64,000 nt of DNA from Harmothoe impar (GCA_947462335.1 OX381714.1:60309800-60373799), one strand, 5' to 3'; counted from the stretch's first letter, positions 23,633 through 36,152 are shown. The notes: generated from the letters alone by a model not told the origin. Made by a program: numbers and translations.

Positions 23633-24639
23633 GGTTCCTACACAGAAGCCACCTTGTGGTAGAAATCGAAGCTCATGAAAAGTATTCTTTAAGCTGTATT
23701 CATGTTCCTACATAGACCACTTTCCCTATATCAACTATTTGTATTTGCTATTTGGAGAGTATACCGCCATTGTTCACATATATTCACTGCTAGGACACCC
23801 ATATGATCCTATAGTTAAGGCAAAAGACATATTTTTCCAAAATTCATACCTTTCTCATGTCACCCGTGACCCCCTGCTTTATTGGTCCCAAAATGTTTGT
23901 ATAGATGTCCATTATACAGGTTTGGTTGCAATCTCAATAGAAGAAGAGGATTATCCATGAAAGATAATGTGAAAATGCTGTTGTCCCATTCATTTCTATA
24001 GTTAAGGTACTCCATTGCTCAAATGACAAATGGCCATATCATGAAAGTCAGTACCCTGATATGGCAATTTCTTTTGATTTTCTATTAGATAATACATCAA
24101 ACTAACATAATCCTGAGTTTTATGCAAAAGTTAATAGAACATCAGTAATCCTGCGACAAGTAGCAAGTCCCTTTAAAGGGTAAACAAGTAAGTGATTCAG
24201 TGAGGAGGTTAGTGGTCACTCTCATGCTACAGATACAATGATTCCTATCTTTCTTATAGGCTGAGTTCAAGATACGGCACCTTCAGGAGTCCTCCCAATG
24301 CCAGAAAGTACAGACAGTTGGCATTGATTTCGATATTATGTTTCTACATTCTGCCTATAATTTAACTCACATGTTGACTCACATATTGAGTCTCACCCTG
24401 TGACCCTCACACTTTGAGCCTAGAATGACATTTTACCCAGACACCATATCGTGGGGATAGACTTCCCGTCCTAATGTCCCACAGCTCATCCCGACCACTT
24501 CACAGCAGATACATCCTCCTCCGCCATATCACTCCGCCCTCCGCCCCTCCACAAGTAGTCCCTCTTCACACCGAGACGCGGACAGGGGTCTGTGACGGTC
24601 TGCTTAACTAACAGGTACCGTCAGGCCCCAAGCTGGTAC

Positions 24640-25315
24640 CAACTCGCCTGCAGAGGATGCTATATGGAGAGTGCCTTAACCATGCAAGGGCATCATGGTG
24701 ATTCATTGCGCCATGTATTTGTCGTGAATACAGCCCTGGCATGTAACTTGCAAAGGCTGCATTCATGGGTTGATACACTCCCGCATACACTCAAAAAATA
24801 AACTTGTCTCCAGACTCTTCAAAGTGACGGTCATAAAATAAACGAGTCGAAAACTTGTCTAAGTGACAAGGAAGCAGGTCTTCTAACTGGAGATAGAAGA
24901 CCCACTTGGTATGTGCCAGCCCAAAACCCGACATTTGCCAGCTCCAGATTCTATTTGTGGGATGGTAACCTGATACATTAGACAACTTTTGACTCGTTTA
25001 TTTTATGACAGTCATTTCGACAAGTCTGGAGACGAGTTTACTTTTTCAGTGTAGTTCGAAGTCGGCATGATGCTTGATGGTTGAATGCAGTACTGATAAA
25101 CCTAAAAGGCCACCGCAAACGACGTGTTTGGATGAGATTCTCCATCAGTAATTACCAAGGAAAATCACTGTTTGCGGAAGGTCCCACTGATCGGATCAGA
25201 GCATATCAAACATGTTTGATGGCCTTAAGCTATTTGCACTGCTATATAGCGTTGCTTTGGTGCATCATGACCACATATGGTGTATTGAGACATCATGCCA
25301 CCCCTAAAAGGTTGA
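24640..25315. repeat. TTAA-MITE split by a CACTCAAAAA element
   Basis: MITE centre to about 24785, insertion 24786-25052, MITE resumed to GCCACCCCTAAAAGGTTGA. Confidence 0.65.
24786..25052. mobile_element. CACTCAAAAAATAAACTTGTC-ended element inserted in a TTAA-MITE
   Basis: TA-CACTCAAAAAATAAACTTGTCTCC...GGAGACGAGTTTACTTTTTCAGTG-TA. Internal repeats AATAAACGAGTC/GACTCGTTTATTTTATGAC are inverted. MITE sequence resumes on the right (GTCGGCATGATGCTTG). Confidence 0.8.
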
Positions 25316-25467
25316 TACCCTCAGTATAGACTGCTGCTAGGGCAGGGTCTGACTCCCGAGTCTGACGTCGAGAGAACTACCCATCCACTCCTACTGGTGT
25401 TCCGTTTCCCTGATCACCCAATCCGTCTTTTCTATCAAATCAACTCCCCCGCAGACGCCGGCAGCGT

Positions 25468-25503
25468 CAGATGACGTCACAAACGGTTTTGGCGCCAAAT
25501 ACC
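25468..25503. promoter_or_regulatory. CRE plus palindromic E2F-like site
   Basis: ATGACGTCAC followed by TTTTGGCGCCAAAT in GC-rich sequence. No coding exon could be attached. Confidence 0.3.
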
Positions 25504-25646
25504 AGACGACAATTGAACCGCAGGGGATGAAGTCTCGTGGACTCTCGCCTTGCCTCACGAGATCAGTATCAGATGTGTCCCCACGTGACCTGCCTCAAAT
25601 TCCCGGATGTTGGTTCTGTTTCTTATCTCGTATAGGTGACAAGAAT

Positions 25647-25903
25647 TGACCCCTTTAAGTGCCGCAAAGTGATTTACTGTGCTATGCCCTTTCTTGTCAT
25701 GATGCTTAAATGCAGTCCTGGCAATCTGCTTACCAGCGCTGCATTCATGCATTATGCCGACCCTTCAGGAGTGTTTCAACCCGGTAGTTTCTGCATGATG
25801 CTTGAATGCACCACTAGTGAGTTACTCGCCAGGGCTGCATTCATGCATCATCATGACAAAGGACATAGTAGATAAAAGCAGCATGCGGCCCTGAAAGGGT
25901 TGT
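25647..25903. repeat. TTAA-MITE copy
   Basis: CCCCTTTAAGTGCCGCAAAG...GCGGCCCTGAAAGGGTTG. Confidence 0.75.
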
Positions 25904-26679
25904 GAAAGAGACACTCTTTGTCTTCTGAAAAACAATTTGTTCTTTTCCCCTTTGATCAGAAATGTGTTAGATTCATCACCATAGTAATTGTGTCTGCATC
26001 CGGGGCCTGCATCAAGTATCCTCTCAGTTTATTTTGGCACATCATTTCTTTTCTTGTGGTGTATTTTGTTTCAATAGTCTATTTGTTCTGTGCGGACACT
26101 GTAGGATCAATTTCATGTCCTGTCCAGGCGCTTTTTCCTTAATTCAATATGTTATGATTGAACTCTGAGTGGTTTCTTCGTCTCCAAGCAGAACTTTGCC
26201 TTGGTATACTGAATCTGGGACCTGCTGGCGAGGTCCCCAACTGTGAGGTCATTATGGTCCATATTGATAATATCAATCAAATTTAAACAACACCTAACCT
26301 AAGTGTCATTATCGAGCACTATTAATAACCCTTGCATCATCCTGGTTACCACATATACCACCAGTTTTACAACTCACAGCGGACACCCTTGAAGATAGCA
26401 CCAGTCCCACCCACTTCTCATTGACCTGCTAATTTATCAAAGACAGTGGGTGTCCAGTCCAGCTGTGAACTCATTAGGGAGGCTCTTTCTCAGTCTTGCC
26501 AGCAGGTCCCAGACTCAGTATAGAGGCAATATAGCTCAATTCTAAATCCCATTAAAGCACGGAGAATGGCTGTACCACAGTGGAAATAGTCTCTACCCAG
26601 GGTGGATTGAGAATCACTTAGTTCCCGCTCAGTCTCCATCACTGCCTCCCCGCCCATATCTCCTCCCAGAATGCAGTGC
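25904..26679. other. No gene seen
   Basis: A 74-codon hydrophobic open frame at 25918-26142 has no supporting signals. Confidence 0.45.
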
Positions 26680-26941
26680 ACTCAAAAAGTAAACTTGTCT
26701 CCAGACTCTTCAAAGTGACGGTCATAAAATAAACGAGTCAAAAACTCGTCTAAGTGACAAGGAAGCGGGTCTTCTAGCTGGAGATAGAAGACCCACTTGG
26801 CATGTGCCAGCCCAAAACCCAACATTTGCCAGCTCCAGATTCTATTTGTGGGATGGTAACCTGATAGGTTAGACAACTTTTGACTCATTTATTTTATGAC
26901 AGTCATCTCAACGAGTCTAGAGACAAGTTTGTTTTTTCAGT
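26680..26941. mobile_element. CACTCAAAAAGTAAACTTGTC-ended element, second complete copy
   Basis: TG-CACTCAAAAAGTAAACTTGTCTCC...GAGACAAGTTTGTTTTTTCAGTG-TG. Highly similar to 24786-25052 throughout. Confidence 0.8.
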
Positions 26942-26953
26942 GTGGTATACTTC

Positions 26954-27214
26954 AACCCTTTAAAGATGGCGTCATGTTCTGTCTTCTCATGATGCAATCA
27001 TGCTCCGTCTCGTCATGATCCACCAATGCAGTGCTGGCGGGGAATTTAGCAATGCATTGGTCAACCCTATAGGAGTGTATCAATTAAATTAGCCCAGTAC
27101 GTTCGGCATGATGCATGAATGCAGCGTATGGAGTTACTCACCGGTGGTGCATTAATGCATAATGCTGACAAAGGTGCATGATGCATTAAAGCACTACGCG
27201 GCCCGGAAAGGTTT
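26954..27214. repeat. TTAA-MITE copy
   Basis: CAACCCTTTAAAGATGGCG...GCGGCCCGGAAAGGTTTAA, beginning 13 bp after the CACTCAAAAA element. Confidence 0.75.
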
Positions 27215-27366
27215 AAGTCCGCATTGTGGTGTCTCCCCCTGGCGGGACTGATAGAGACTAAGTAGAGCTGATCCACGTCCACCAGCCCCATCAGTGCAAT
27301 CAGTATGCATGAGTACTGCGCTGTATACCTGCTGATACATAACCCCGTAAGGAGCGCAGAGTGCTT

Positions 27367-27780
27367 TAACCCTTTAAGGATGGCATGTCATAAAAGATGA
27401 CATTTGTCGTCATGATGTACCAATGCAGCCCAGAGAGCAACTCGCCAGTGCATCATGACGACCCTCCGGGCGTGCCTCAACCCCGTAGGGTCAGCAGGAT
27501 GCACCAATGCAGCACTGGCAAGTTACTCGTCAAGTCTGCATTAAGGCATCATACCACCCTTAAATGGTAAAAGCCCTGGTGAGTAACTCGCCAGAGCTAC
27601 ATTCATGCATCGTGCTGACCCTATGGGGTCGACACCGGGGGTCGACATAGTCCTGAAGGGTCGGCATGTGAATGAATGCAGCACGAACGAGTCAGTGAAC
27701 GCCAGGGCAGCATCCAGGCTGAATCACAACGACAAAGAGCACAGTGCATTTCAGCGCTATGCAGCCCTTAACGGCTTGAT
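27367..27780. repeat. Two adjoining TTAA-MITE copies
   Basis: TTTAACCCTTTAAGGATGGC...CCACCCTTAAATGG to about 27566, then AAGCCCTGGTGAGTAACTCG...GCAGCCCTTAACGGC. Confidence 0.7.
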
Positions 27781-28224
27781 ATCCTATATACCGTATAGCC
27801 TTATTGTATGGAGGCTTTAGCTTTTGGATGTTATCCCATATATCTACGGAATATACATATATATTTTCTTCTGTATATTTTCCCCATAAATATGTCTCAG
27901 GAGTAACAGAAGCTAATCCTCCCACCTAGTCCTATGTCTTCCAGGTATGATGTATATAATCCATAGCCTGAGTACCGGTATATCATATATAACGCTACAG
28001 ACGTCTTTCACAGTGTAAGAATATATATGTATCACCTGTTTTCCATACAGTAACTTTTTCTGTGTATTTGAGACATACTGACATATTACTTACAAGTCTA
28101 TACATAGCGTATGGTATGTTCCTTACACATCTATAGATACATAGCCTATGGACGGGTATTATGCCTGTTATAGTCCCATACCATAAAGTCCATGTGTATA
28201 TTCACCCACTAGTTAAGGGATATC

Positions 28225-28500
28225 ATGGCTGTAATACTGTAAAGTCCATGTGTATACAGAAACATTTACCTCATGCCTCCCTCCCCTATACTGGTGTATG
28301 TCCCTCTATGCTGTGTATGGTGTTATATAGGAAATGACACCCCCTACGTATAGTGGAGGGGTATCATGCCAGTTAAGGTCCCCTACTGTAAAGTCCATGT
28401 GCATATACAGAGACATTTACCTCATGGCTCCCTCCCCTGTGCGGCAGTATGTCTCTGTATACCGTGTATGGTGTGGTATAGGATCGTTACGCCCCCTGGT
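28225..28500. repeat. About 150-bp tandem duplication
   Basis: TACTGTAAAGTCCATGTG...TGTATGGTGT.ATATAGG is present at 28237-28330 and 28386-28483. Confidence 0.75.
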
Positions 28501-28555
28501 GGACGGGTAGCAGGAACTGGTGGTATTCTCCCCATAGACAGGGTCCTGGGGAAAG

Positions 28556-28760
28556 GCATTCTGCAACAAAGGGGGTGACCAGAAGGCCTCTCTGCACAGT
28601 TCAAATCTATAGCAGGGGTGTCACTCTCCAACCATATTCTTGGTCTCATCAATTAACATGTGTATATCATCCATTGATGAATAAAGATAGCCCTAGATGG
28701 CCGTATCTATACAGAGAGGTAATTCACGTCGACGGGTGGCGCCATCTCTCACTACAGAAT
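28556..28760. repeat. CATTCTG-family copy, complete
   Basis: CATTCTGCAACAAAGGGGGTGAC...GGTGGCGCCATCTCTCACTACAGAATT. The two ends are inverted repeats of one another. Confidence 0.75.
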
Positions 28761-29947
28761 TGGGAAAATGGAGCTGAGTGTTTTAATAGGCTGCTACAAC
28801 AGGGGCATGGGGGAGGGGTGGGAGAGCCAGCCGCCCCCACCCCACTCCCGATACACCAGCTCTGACAAAAAGTATCAATCTATTCTGTGTAGCAAGGTTA
28901 GGGGTGGTCATTTCTTAACAACACAGGGTAGGTCACTTTTCTTGCAAGCTCATCCCAATTTTAGGAATTTGTCTATGAGAGGGCCCAATTTCTTTCCACC
29001 CCACCCCACCCCCAAAATCTTTCAAACTGACCAATCTTACTGGGTATAGCAGGGGTAGGGGCTGCGACAAAAAGTATCAATCTAGTCTGTGTCGGGTTAG
29101 GGTGGTGGGCTAGTCTATGCCGCAGGGGTGGGGGTTGGGTAGAGCAGGGGTGGTGGCGTCTCGCAATCGCATTGGAATCTTTCAAATCCTTCCGAGATGG
29201 TCCCTTTTTTTTCAGCCCCACCACACCATTGTTCAAATTTATTGAAGTTGATCATACTGCGCTGGCCTTTTTACAAAAGAAATGTTGATTATTTTTGGTT
29301 TGACCGCCCCCCCCCCCGAGGTCCAAATATCTTTGGTTTGGCCCCAAATTCACCCCACCACACCCCCTGCTGTTAAAAAGTACCATCCCCTTAGGGACTG
29401 CGACAAAAAGTATCACTCTAGTCTGTGTCGGGTTAGGGTGGTGGGCTAGTCTGTGTAGGGGCAGGGTACATGCGGGGGGGGGGGGGGGGGGTGGCTGAGG
29501 GGACTGCAGGCGGCCAGATTGCATTACGGCCTTGTCTGGGGTTGCTGACCTTGAGATGACCTTGGTAGGATACACCACAGGCTGGTTGTTGTATACGTGC
29601 TGTGGGGATGCTCGCAGTCTGCTGTATGAGATTAGAGGTATACAGCGTATACAGTCTCTGCATAGTAGTATAGGGTGGTGACACTAACCGTAGTGGTTCC
29701 CACAAAATTTTCAAATTGAAATTCCATGATTTCCCTTGACAATATTTACCGTACCATGGTGATATAGTGTCGGATGGTCTTCAATTTGACTGGGAAAATT
29801 CCTGAAAATGTCACAAAGCAAATTGTACATTCTAATTGATTTTGACATATATTATTCCCCATTTTCTGCTACTTTGTCCAACTCTTGGCAAAACTTTACA
29901 GAATTCCATGACTTTCCCTGACCTTCTGGCATCTATGACCTTATGTT

Positions 29948-30165
29948 GAGGCATCGAACACATGACAGGTTGCATGATGCTTCAGTACTAATGCATGGGT
30001 GAGCTACATACATGAATGGATCATGCCAACCCTGCATGTTTGATACATCACTGAAGGATCATCATGATGCATCAATGCAGCCATGGTGAGTAGACTCACC
30101 TGGGTTGTATTCAAGCATCATGCCGACAAGGGACAGAGCACTCTGCGGCCCTTAAGTGGTTGCAA
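29948..30165. repeat. TTAA-MITE whose 3' end feeds a minisatellite
   Basis: GGCATCGAACACATGACAGG...CTGCGGCCCTTAAGTGGTT. The following tandem array repeats this terminus. Confidence 0.7.
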
Positions 30166-30508
30166 AGAATCTTAAGCCCCTAAATGGTTACAAAGAATCT
30201 TAAGCCCTTAAATGGTTACAAAGAATCTTAAGCCCTTAAATGGTTTACAAAGAATCTTAAGCCCTTAAATGGTTACAAGGAATCTTAAGCCCTTAAATGG
30301 TTGCAAATAATCTTAAGCCCTTAAATGGTTACAAATACTCTTAAGCCCTTAAATGGTTGCAAAGAATCTTAAGCCCTTAAATGGTTGCAAAGAATCTTAA
30401 GCCCTTAGATGGATGCAAAGAATCTTAAGCCCCTAAATGGTTGCAAAGAATCTTAAGCCCTTAGATGGTTGCAAAGAATCTTAAGCCCCTAAATGGTTGC
30501 AAAGAATC
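30155..30508. repeat. 27-28-bp minisatellite TGGTTGCAAAGAATCTTAAGCCCTTAAA
   Basis: About 13 units. Each contains CCCTTAAATGGTT, the terminus of the MITE immediately upstream. Confidence 0.93.
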
Positions 30509-30727
30509 CAACAGATCACATCTTCCCTATAACTGACTCTTAGGTCGGCCATATAGCATCTATTCCAGGTCTCACACAGTTCCATTAGTCCCGGGCCCGT
30601 CCTCTAATGGCCCCACATTATGCTGCAATCTGCCCCACACGTGCACAATCATCTAGACACCAGCTGCAGGAGGCGGCAATAAGGGACAATCTCTGAGGTG
30701 GGAGACGGAGAATTATGTTAACCCTCC

Positions 30728-31026
30728 TAAACAGAGAAAAGAAACAGCGTCAAGAGGGAATCCAGGTTGTCTCCAGAATGACTCCCCTCTCTAGGGGAGT
30801 CCAGGTCACCTAAGGGAGCCCAGAGGTGACTCTCTGGCTGACCTAAGGGAGTCACCTGGGGGAGTCACATGACTCGGAGAGCTATAGGACTGCCCCAGGT
30901 GACTCCTTTAGATCAGCCAGAGAGTCACCTCTGGGCTCCCTTAGGCGACCTGGGCTCCCCTTAAGAAAGGAGTCATTCTGGAGGCAACCTGGACTCCCTT
31001 TTGATGCTGTTTCTTTTCTCTGTGTA
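30728..31026. mobile_element. CACAGAGAAAAG fold-back element
   Basis: ACAGAGAAAAGAAACAGCGTC at the left and GATGCTGTTTCTTTTCTCTGTGT at the right. The whole ~300 bp is an imperfect palindrome around GGGAGTCACATGACTCGGAG. No coding content. Confidence 0.85.
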
Positions 31027-31194
31027 CGTTAGCATGGTGGCTCAAGTGGCTTTGTTCATTTCAAGATGCGATGCTACTATCTGGTCGACTCAAAGCAGAG
31101 AATAGTAAGCTCTTGGTCAAGCTTTAGTGGGAAATTTACCCTATTCAATACAAGGATTTCTGCAACAATTCCTGGAAATGTAGGAAAAGTGGCA

Positions 31195-31378
31195 TCGTCG
31201 TGATGAGTAACTTACTCGTACTGCATTGGTGCATGATTTGGAAGTATATCGACCACAAAGATTTAGCAGGGTGCATGAATGCAGCCCTGGCGAGTAAACT
31301 CACCGGTGGTGCATTAATGCACCATGTTGATAACTGGAATAGTTTATTAAAGCTCAAAGTGGCCCTAAAAGGGTTAAA
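31195..31378. repeat. TTAA-MITE, 3' two-thirds
   Basis: GATGAGTAACTTACTCG...AGTGGCCCTAAAAGGGTTAA. Confidence 0.65.
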
Positions 31379-31904
31379 GCCTTAATCACGGAGGCTATAC
31401 GGTGCTGCCCAACTTGTAGGGACACATTGGGGTTTGTATTGCTACATTATGAGGTCTCAGAACGGAGCTAGCTGTGTCTGTATATACTACCAAGTCACAC
31501 CCTAGAGGGCACTTACTCTACCATCCCACAAACAACAGCAGCAGATACCAATCCCTATTATACCCTACTGTCACCAAGGCAAAAACTCCCTACTCTACAG
31601 TTCCGGATGTCTGCATACAGTCATGGATAGCCTTAGCATTCAGAATTCATTGTGACGATTAGAATATTCCACTTACAAATTAGTCCTAATGTACTTATTA
31701 AGATGTTGCTCCTACCGTTCGCATCGTTTCCCTTTTTAAATTATCATAAATAAAGCTATTTATGTACAGGTAGAATTAATGAACAACTGGTGATGAAATA
31801 CCTATAGGCACAATTCTGCCTAAATAAACGTCAAGCAATCAGTCAAAAACTACGAGATATCTGCACTACCTTTGTCATCCCTTACACCGATAGCTATCAA
31901 TCCC

Positions 31905-32042
31905 TGGTCAGCAAAAAGTAGCAAAACACCCGATAATGGTCAGTTTTGTAGGTTGAAATCGATACAGGACTGAATACAGAAATCCCAGGCAAAAGAAAGG
32001 AGGGAATTTCTTAAAAAAGTAGGAAAAGTGGCATCTCTTCAG
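31905..32042. repeat. GGAATTCCT-family element, diverged
   Basis: CAGCAAAAAGTAGCAAAACAC...ACAGAAATCCCAGGC...AAAAAAGTAGGAAAAGTGGCATC. Confidence 0.5.
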
Positions 32043-32410
32043 TCCACCATTAGGCTGTTTGCCTCCAGCCCTGGGTAACCTACCAGACGGGCACCAACAG
32101 CCATGTTGATGACGGATGATTGGCTGGGCTGGGTATGTTGTCAATATAAACCACTATCATCCCCAGCTGGTCTATTGGTATGCAATCCTAGCAGTGGCTA
32201 TCATCCCCATTCTACTGTGTATGATACCATCTCTAAGCTGGCCAACACAGACAGTCTAGGGTGACCAGGGTTCACATGACAATTTCAGATTGAATTTCCC
32301 TGACTTTCCCTGACCATAAATAACCATTTCTCCTGACCATACTTACTGTACAATACAATATTATAGTGCTGTGCGCTCTTCAACTTGTCGCAGCTCTACC
32401 CCCATGCTGC

Positions 32411-32640
32411 TACACACAGAGAGGTAAAGGAGTCAATTGTGTCTCCCGAGTGGCTCTGGTAAAAAAATGGAGTGTCAAACAGCTATTGTCTCTGCTTATA
32501 TGAAGGGTCAACTTGGTTTAACACTGATGGTAGAGAGTCAACTCAAGTTGACCCTTCATATAAGCATCAGCTGTTTGACTCTATATTCTACCAGAGCCAC
32601 GTGGAGGACACAGTTGACAACTTTACTTCTTTCTGTGTAG
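32411..32640. mobile_element. Smaller fold-back element related by ends to 30728
   Basis: ACACAGAGAGGTAAAGGAGTC...GACAACTTTACTTCTTTCTGTGT; the arms include GTGGCTCTGGTA and TCAACTTG. Near-palindromic over about 230 bp. Confidence 0.8.
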
Positions 32641-33555
32641 TATATGTTGTGATATCAATTGATTTCTTTTCCCCTGACTTCCCCTGTCCCGTGGCAAAGA
32701 TTCTCTGACTTCCATCACCTTCCCTGACTATTTTCCTTCCCGTGACCCCCCCATGGAGGGACCCCTGGTGGCAGTGGTTTGTACCACTGTCAGAGACGTG
32801 CAGTAGGTCACGAGGAAGCATCTATTATTCCTCTATGTTTCTATATAGCATAATACACAAAATCAGCCATCTACAAAATTTGTTGGCCATAGTGTTAGCC
32901 CTAGTCTAGTTAAACAATCCCTCACACACAATGTTTCAGCCTCAAGTTGACCGTGAAAATAACAAGAACGTCATTTTTATGTACAGGTTGTCCCATTTTT
33001 GGGCCTAAAATCGACCTTTGGCCACATCAGTTTTTGCATGCCTCAGAAATTCCCCAACCTACATAGCATACAACTACATGTACTATTCTATCTAAAGAGT
33101 ACTTGGGAACACCTGTGAATTTTTTCACAATTTAGCCATTTTTGTTTCATCTGAAATATTACCCAATCAGCAGCCAGAACTCCCTTTAATGCAGACCAGA
33201 ATACCATATGACTCGGTGGATGGCGCCATTTACTTCCACGTGACCAGTAAGCTGGTTGTGTAGAGGCTACAGTCCATGCCTTGTGATGTAATGGAGGGTG
33301 TGAGGAGGCAGATGGTTCCCACACCATACACTCCCAGCTACCGCTTCTACATTATAGCAATTGTAATTGTGTTCTTTGTGTTTGGAGTAGAATGTCACCA
33401 CATGGCTCCACTACTTACTAGTCCCTACATATTTGTAGAACTACATTTTGATACATTGCTGCCTGATGACTCCCCTATAGCCTACCGTGTGAGGTTCTGC
33501 CAGTCTCTGTGAGCAGTCCAATGAGTAGCTCATGAGCTGCTCCCACATCTAATGG

Positions 33556-34015
33556 TTCACCCTTTGAGGGCTGCAAAGTGTTTCAATGCACTGCACCCCT
33601 GTTGTCTTGATGCACAAATGCAGCCTCTGACCAGTGCTATTCGGGTTGATACACTCCCAGCACTGTGTTTGTGTGTCGTGTCAATAACAGATGCACCAAT
33701 GCAGTGCGACAAGTTACTTGTTAGTACGGTATCAGTAGTTTGAGGCGATCCTTAAGGCGGTGATCCACTGCCGCGAATTTGCTGCGACTTTGATGCGAAT
33801 GGCACTCGTGCATATAAACACAGAGAAAACGTTCCAGCAGTGGATCTACTGCTGCGAGTCCCTGCGACAACGTCCCAGAGAGAGGCGTGCGCCTGCGAGT
33901 AAATTCGCACAAATCTAAAAGTTTTGATTTTTACGAGTGTACTCGCAAGTGCCTGTCGTACGACTACATTCGCAGGAAACTCGCGGCAGTGGATCAGCAG
34001 CTTTAAAAGATTAAA
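33556..34015. repeat. TTAA-MITE broken near its 3' end by the 33756 MITE
   Basis: TTCACCCTTTGAGGGCTGC...GAGGCGATCCTTAA, then the insertion, then TTAAAAGATTAAA. Confidence 0.65.
33756..34002. mobile_element. GATCCACTGCCGCGA-ended MITE in a TTAA site of another MITE
   Basis: GGCGGTGATCCACTGCCGCGA...TCGCGGCAGTGGATCAGCAGC, flanked by TTAA on both sides (33752-33755, 34003-34006). The target TTAA is the one inside the 3' terminus of the TTAA-MITE ending here. Confidence 0.75.
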
Positions 34016-34839
34016 AGAGCCCTCTATAGTGTAGCCTCTGAGCAGTTCAATGAGAGGAGCGCCATCTGTGAGTAGCTCACACACTACACACCACACCCAC
34101 ACCCATCCCGGGGACAAGGGGTAGTCACTCTCTGATGCTAGGTACCAACTGCCAAACTACAGCCCCCTATTTGTTCATTTGACAGCACCTTGGGTATCAT
34201 TTCTACAGCCCCCTACTTTCTCAGATGACAGCCCACAGTCAAGAGGCCTCTTCCATTACATAAATAACTCAAGTCATGTATGAAATGTAAGGGTTCATAA
34301 TTTCTATATCAATTGTGACAGCCCCTGATTCAGTACTTTCACGTCAGTGACAGCCCCTTATTTTTTACTTTCATGTAATTGACAGCCCCCCTTCTCTTGC
34401 TTAGACGCATGCACAGCGACAACACTTCAGGGTCATTACTGCAGTTGGTACCCATTCCTATACTGAGTACCCCCCCCCCGGGTTGTTACCGCAGTTGGTA
34501 CCTATTCCTATACTGAGTACCCCCCTCCTGGACCCCCCCCCCCGCCCACACACACACACACAGGTGGGGCGTGGTGCCAATAAACAGCACCCCATCAGAC
34601 GATGTGGATGTGACGAGCGGCATGTAGCCGGGTCATGCAGTACGACCACTCCTCGTCACATGACCTCTCCTGTGTCACATGACCTAACTCTATTGGACTG
34701 CCCAAGAGCAGCTTTATTCTAAGATGGTATGCCAGTCTGCTGTTATTCTGCTAATCTTTATTCAGATCAGTTCTGCATTCAAGCCAGGCCAGCTTGGGAA
34801 GAGAATTCAATATTTGTCAAGATTGCTCTGTTGTTATTA
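34016..34839. other. Non-coding with a repeated GACAGCCCC word
   Basis: GACAGCCCC..ATTT recurs five times (34160-34390). GCAGTTGGTACC.ATTCCTATACTGAGTACCCC is duplicated at 34440 and 34490. Confidence 0.5.
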
Positions 34840-35333
34840 TGATGCACCAACGCAGCACTGGCAACTAATTCGGCAGGGTAGTGTCCATGCAACAGGCTGA
34901 CCTTTAGGCAGTGTAACAATCCTATCTGTAATCATGATGCATGCATTCATGTTTCAAGGCGACAAACACACATACGAATAAGCGCTGGGTCTCAACTTAA
35001 CACCGGTTTCATATAAGCTCCTACAGTTCAAGAGCCATGAAACCAATAAGCTCCTGGAGACTTCTTCAGGCCAGGACCTTGAAGCATGATGCTGCCCTTC
35101 ACCCTCTAAGGATGGCATGTCACTGAAAGATGTCATGATGCACCAATGCAGCCCCAGCAAGTAACTTGCTGCATTGGTGCATCAGGAGGACCCTTCGGGA
35201 GTGCCTGAACCCCATAGGGTCGGCATGATGCTTCAATGCAGCACTGGCGAGTTACTCACCAGGGCTGCATTCATGCATCATAACGACCAAGGGTTTTATG
35301 TATTAATGCATCATACTATCCTTAAAGGGTTAA
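34840..35333. repeat. Two TTAA-MITE copies
   Basis: A degenerate copy at 34840-35097 and a complete one at 35098-35333, CACCCTCTAAGGATGGC...ATACTATCCTTAAAGGGTTAA. Confidence 0.7.
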
Positions 35334-35911
35334 AGGGTTTATTCATCAGACCCCCTGGTGTGGGGGAGTACAACTAGACCAATGCGCCAAGAAAGGGTGA
35401 CTTTTTCAAAATAAAGTTGTGTTTACGTGAGTTTCAGCAGAATGCATGTAACATTGTCAATAAAGGCTATATTGGCAAACATCTCATATCAGGAGATTCA
35501 CAGGACAATTATCTTTCAAATATCATATGTTAAAATACAAGATTTTGAGGTTGAGTTCATGGATTTGTCGGTCACACTTCAAGAATTTTATCAACAACTT
35601 CTCTAAAAAGTCACCCTTTCTTGCTGCATTTGTCTATAGGTTTGTGAGGTGAGGGGCTGGCCATCAACAGGTCAGTGAGTCAGTCAGGGCTGGGGTGTGA
35701 GCTGCAGGGTGAACTGCTCAGGGCGGCCTAGGTGGGGTTGTGTTGATCGATGAGGGACTACTTTAATGTGAGTAGGAGTAGCCGCGGGCCGCTGCACTCC
35801 TATTGCGGTACAGATCCCTCCGCCTTTAATCCTGTTACTTCTGTCATCTGAGGACAGCATTCTGGGAGAGAACACTGGGGCATGGAGCTGTTACAGGAGA
35901 TTCTGTACAGA

Positions 35912-36152
35912 AACCCTTTAATGACAGCATGATACCTTACTGCATCAGGCCCTTGGCCTTCATGATGCTTGAATACAGCCCTGGCGAGTAGTTCGCCAGG
36001 GCTGCATTCAAGCATCATGCCAACCCTACTGGATTGAGACATTTCCGAAGGGTCGGCATGATACAACACCAGCGAGTTACTCACTGGGGCTGCATTGGTG
36101 CATCATACCGCCAAATGCCATCTTTTAGCAACATGCCGTCCTTAAAGAGTTT
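35912..36152. repeat. TTAA-MITE copy
   Basis: AACCCTTTAATGACAGCATG...CATGCCGTCCTTAAAGAGTTT. Confidence 0.75.

Larger units (their letters stand above)
21319..24639. other. Mostly low-copy non-coding DNA
   Basis: Holds the two tRNA-like heads and a MITE fragment. Open frames here are short and show no recognisable domain. Confidence 0.45.
27781..29947. other. Non-coding with local duplications
   Basis: Besides 28225-28500 and the 28556 element, the segment GCGACAAAAAGTATCA.TCTAGTCTGTGTCGGGTTAGGGTGGTGGG occurs at 29060 and 29400, with C- and G-homopolymer runs. Confidence 0.5.

Noticed and set aside
30155..30508. Regular short repeats that could suggest a CRISPR array
   Set aside because: Units are contiguous 27-28-bp copies with no unique spacers and no cas genes, in a eukaryotic setting.
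33752..34117. 121-codon minus-strand frame
   Set aside because: Covers the GATCCACTGCCGCGA-ended MITE and its flanks.
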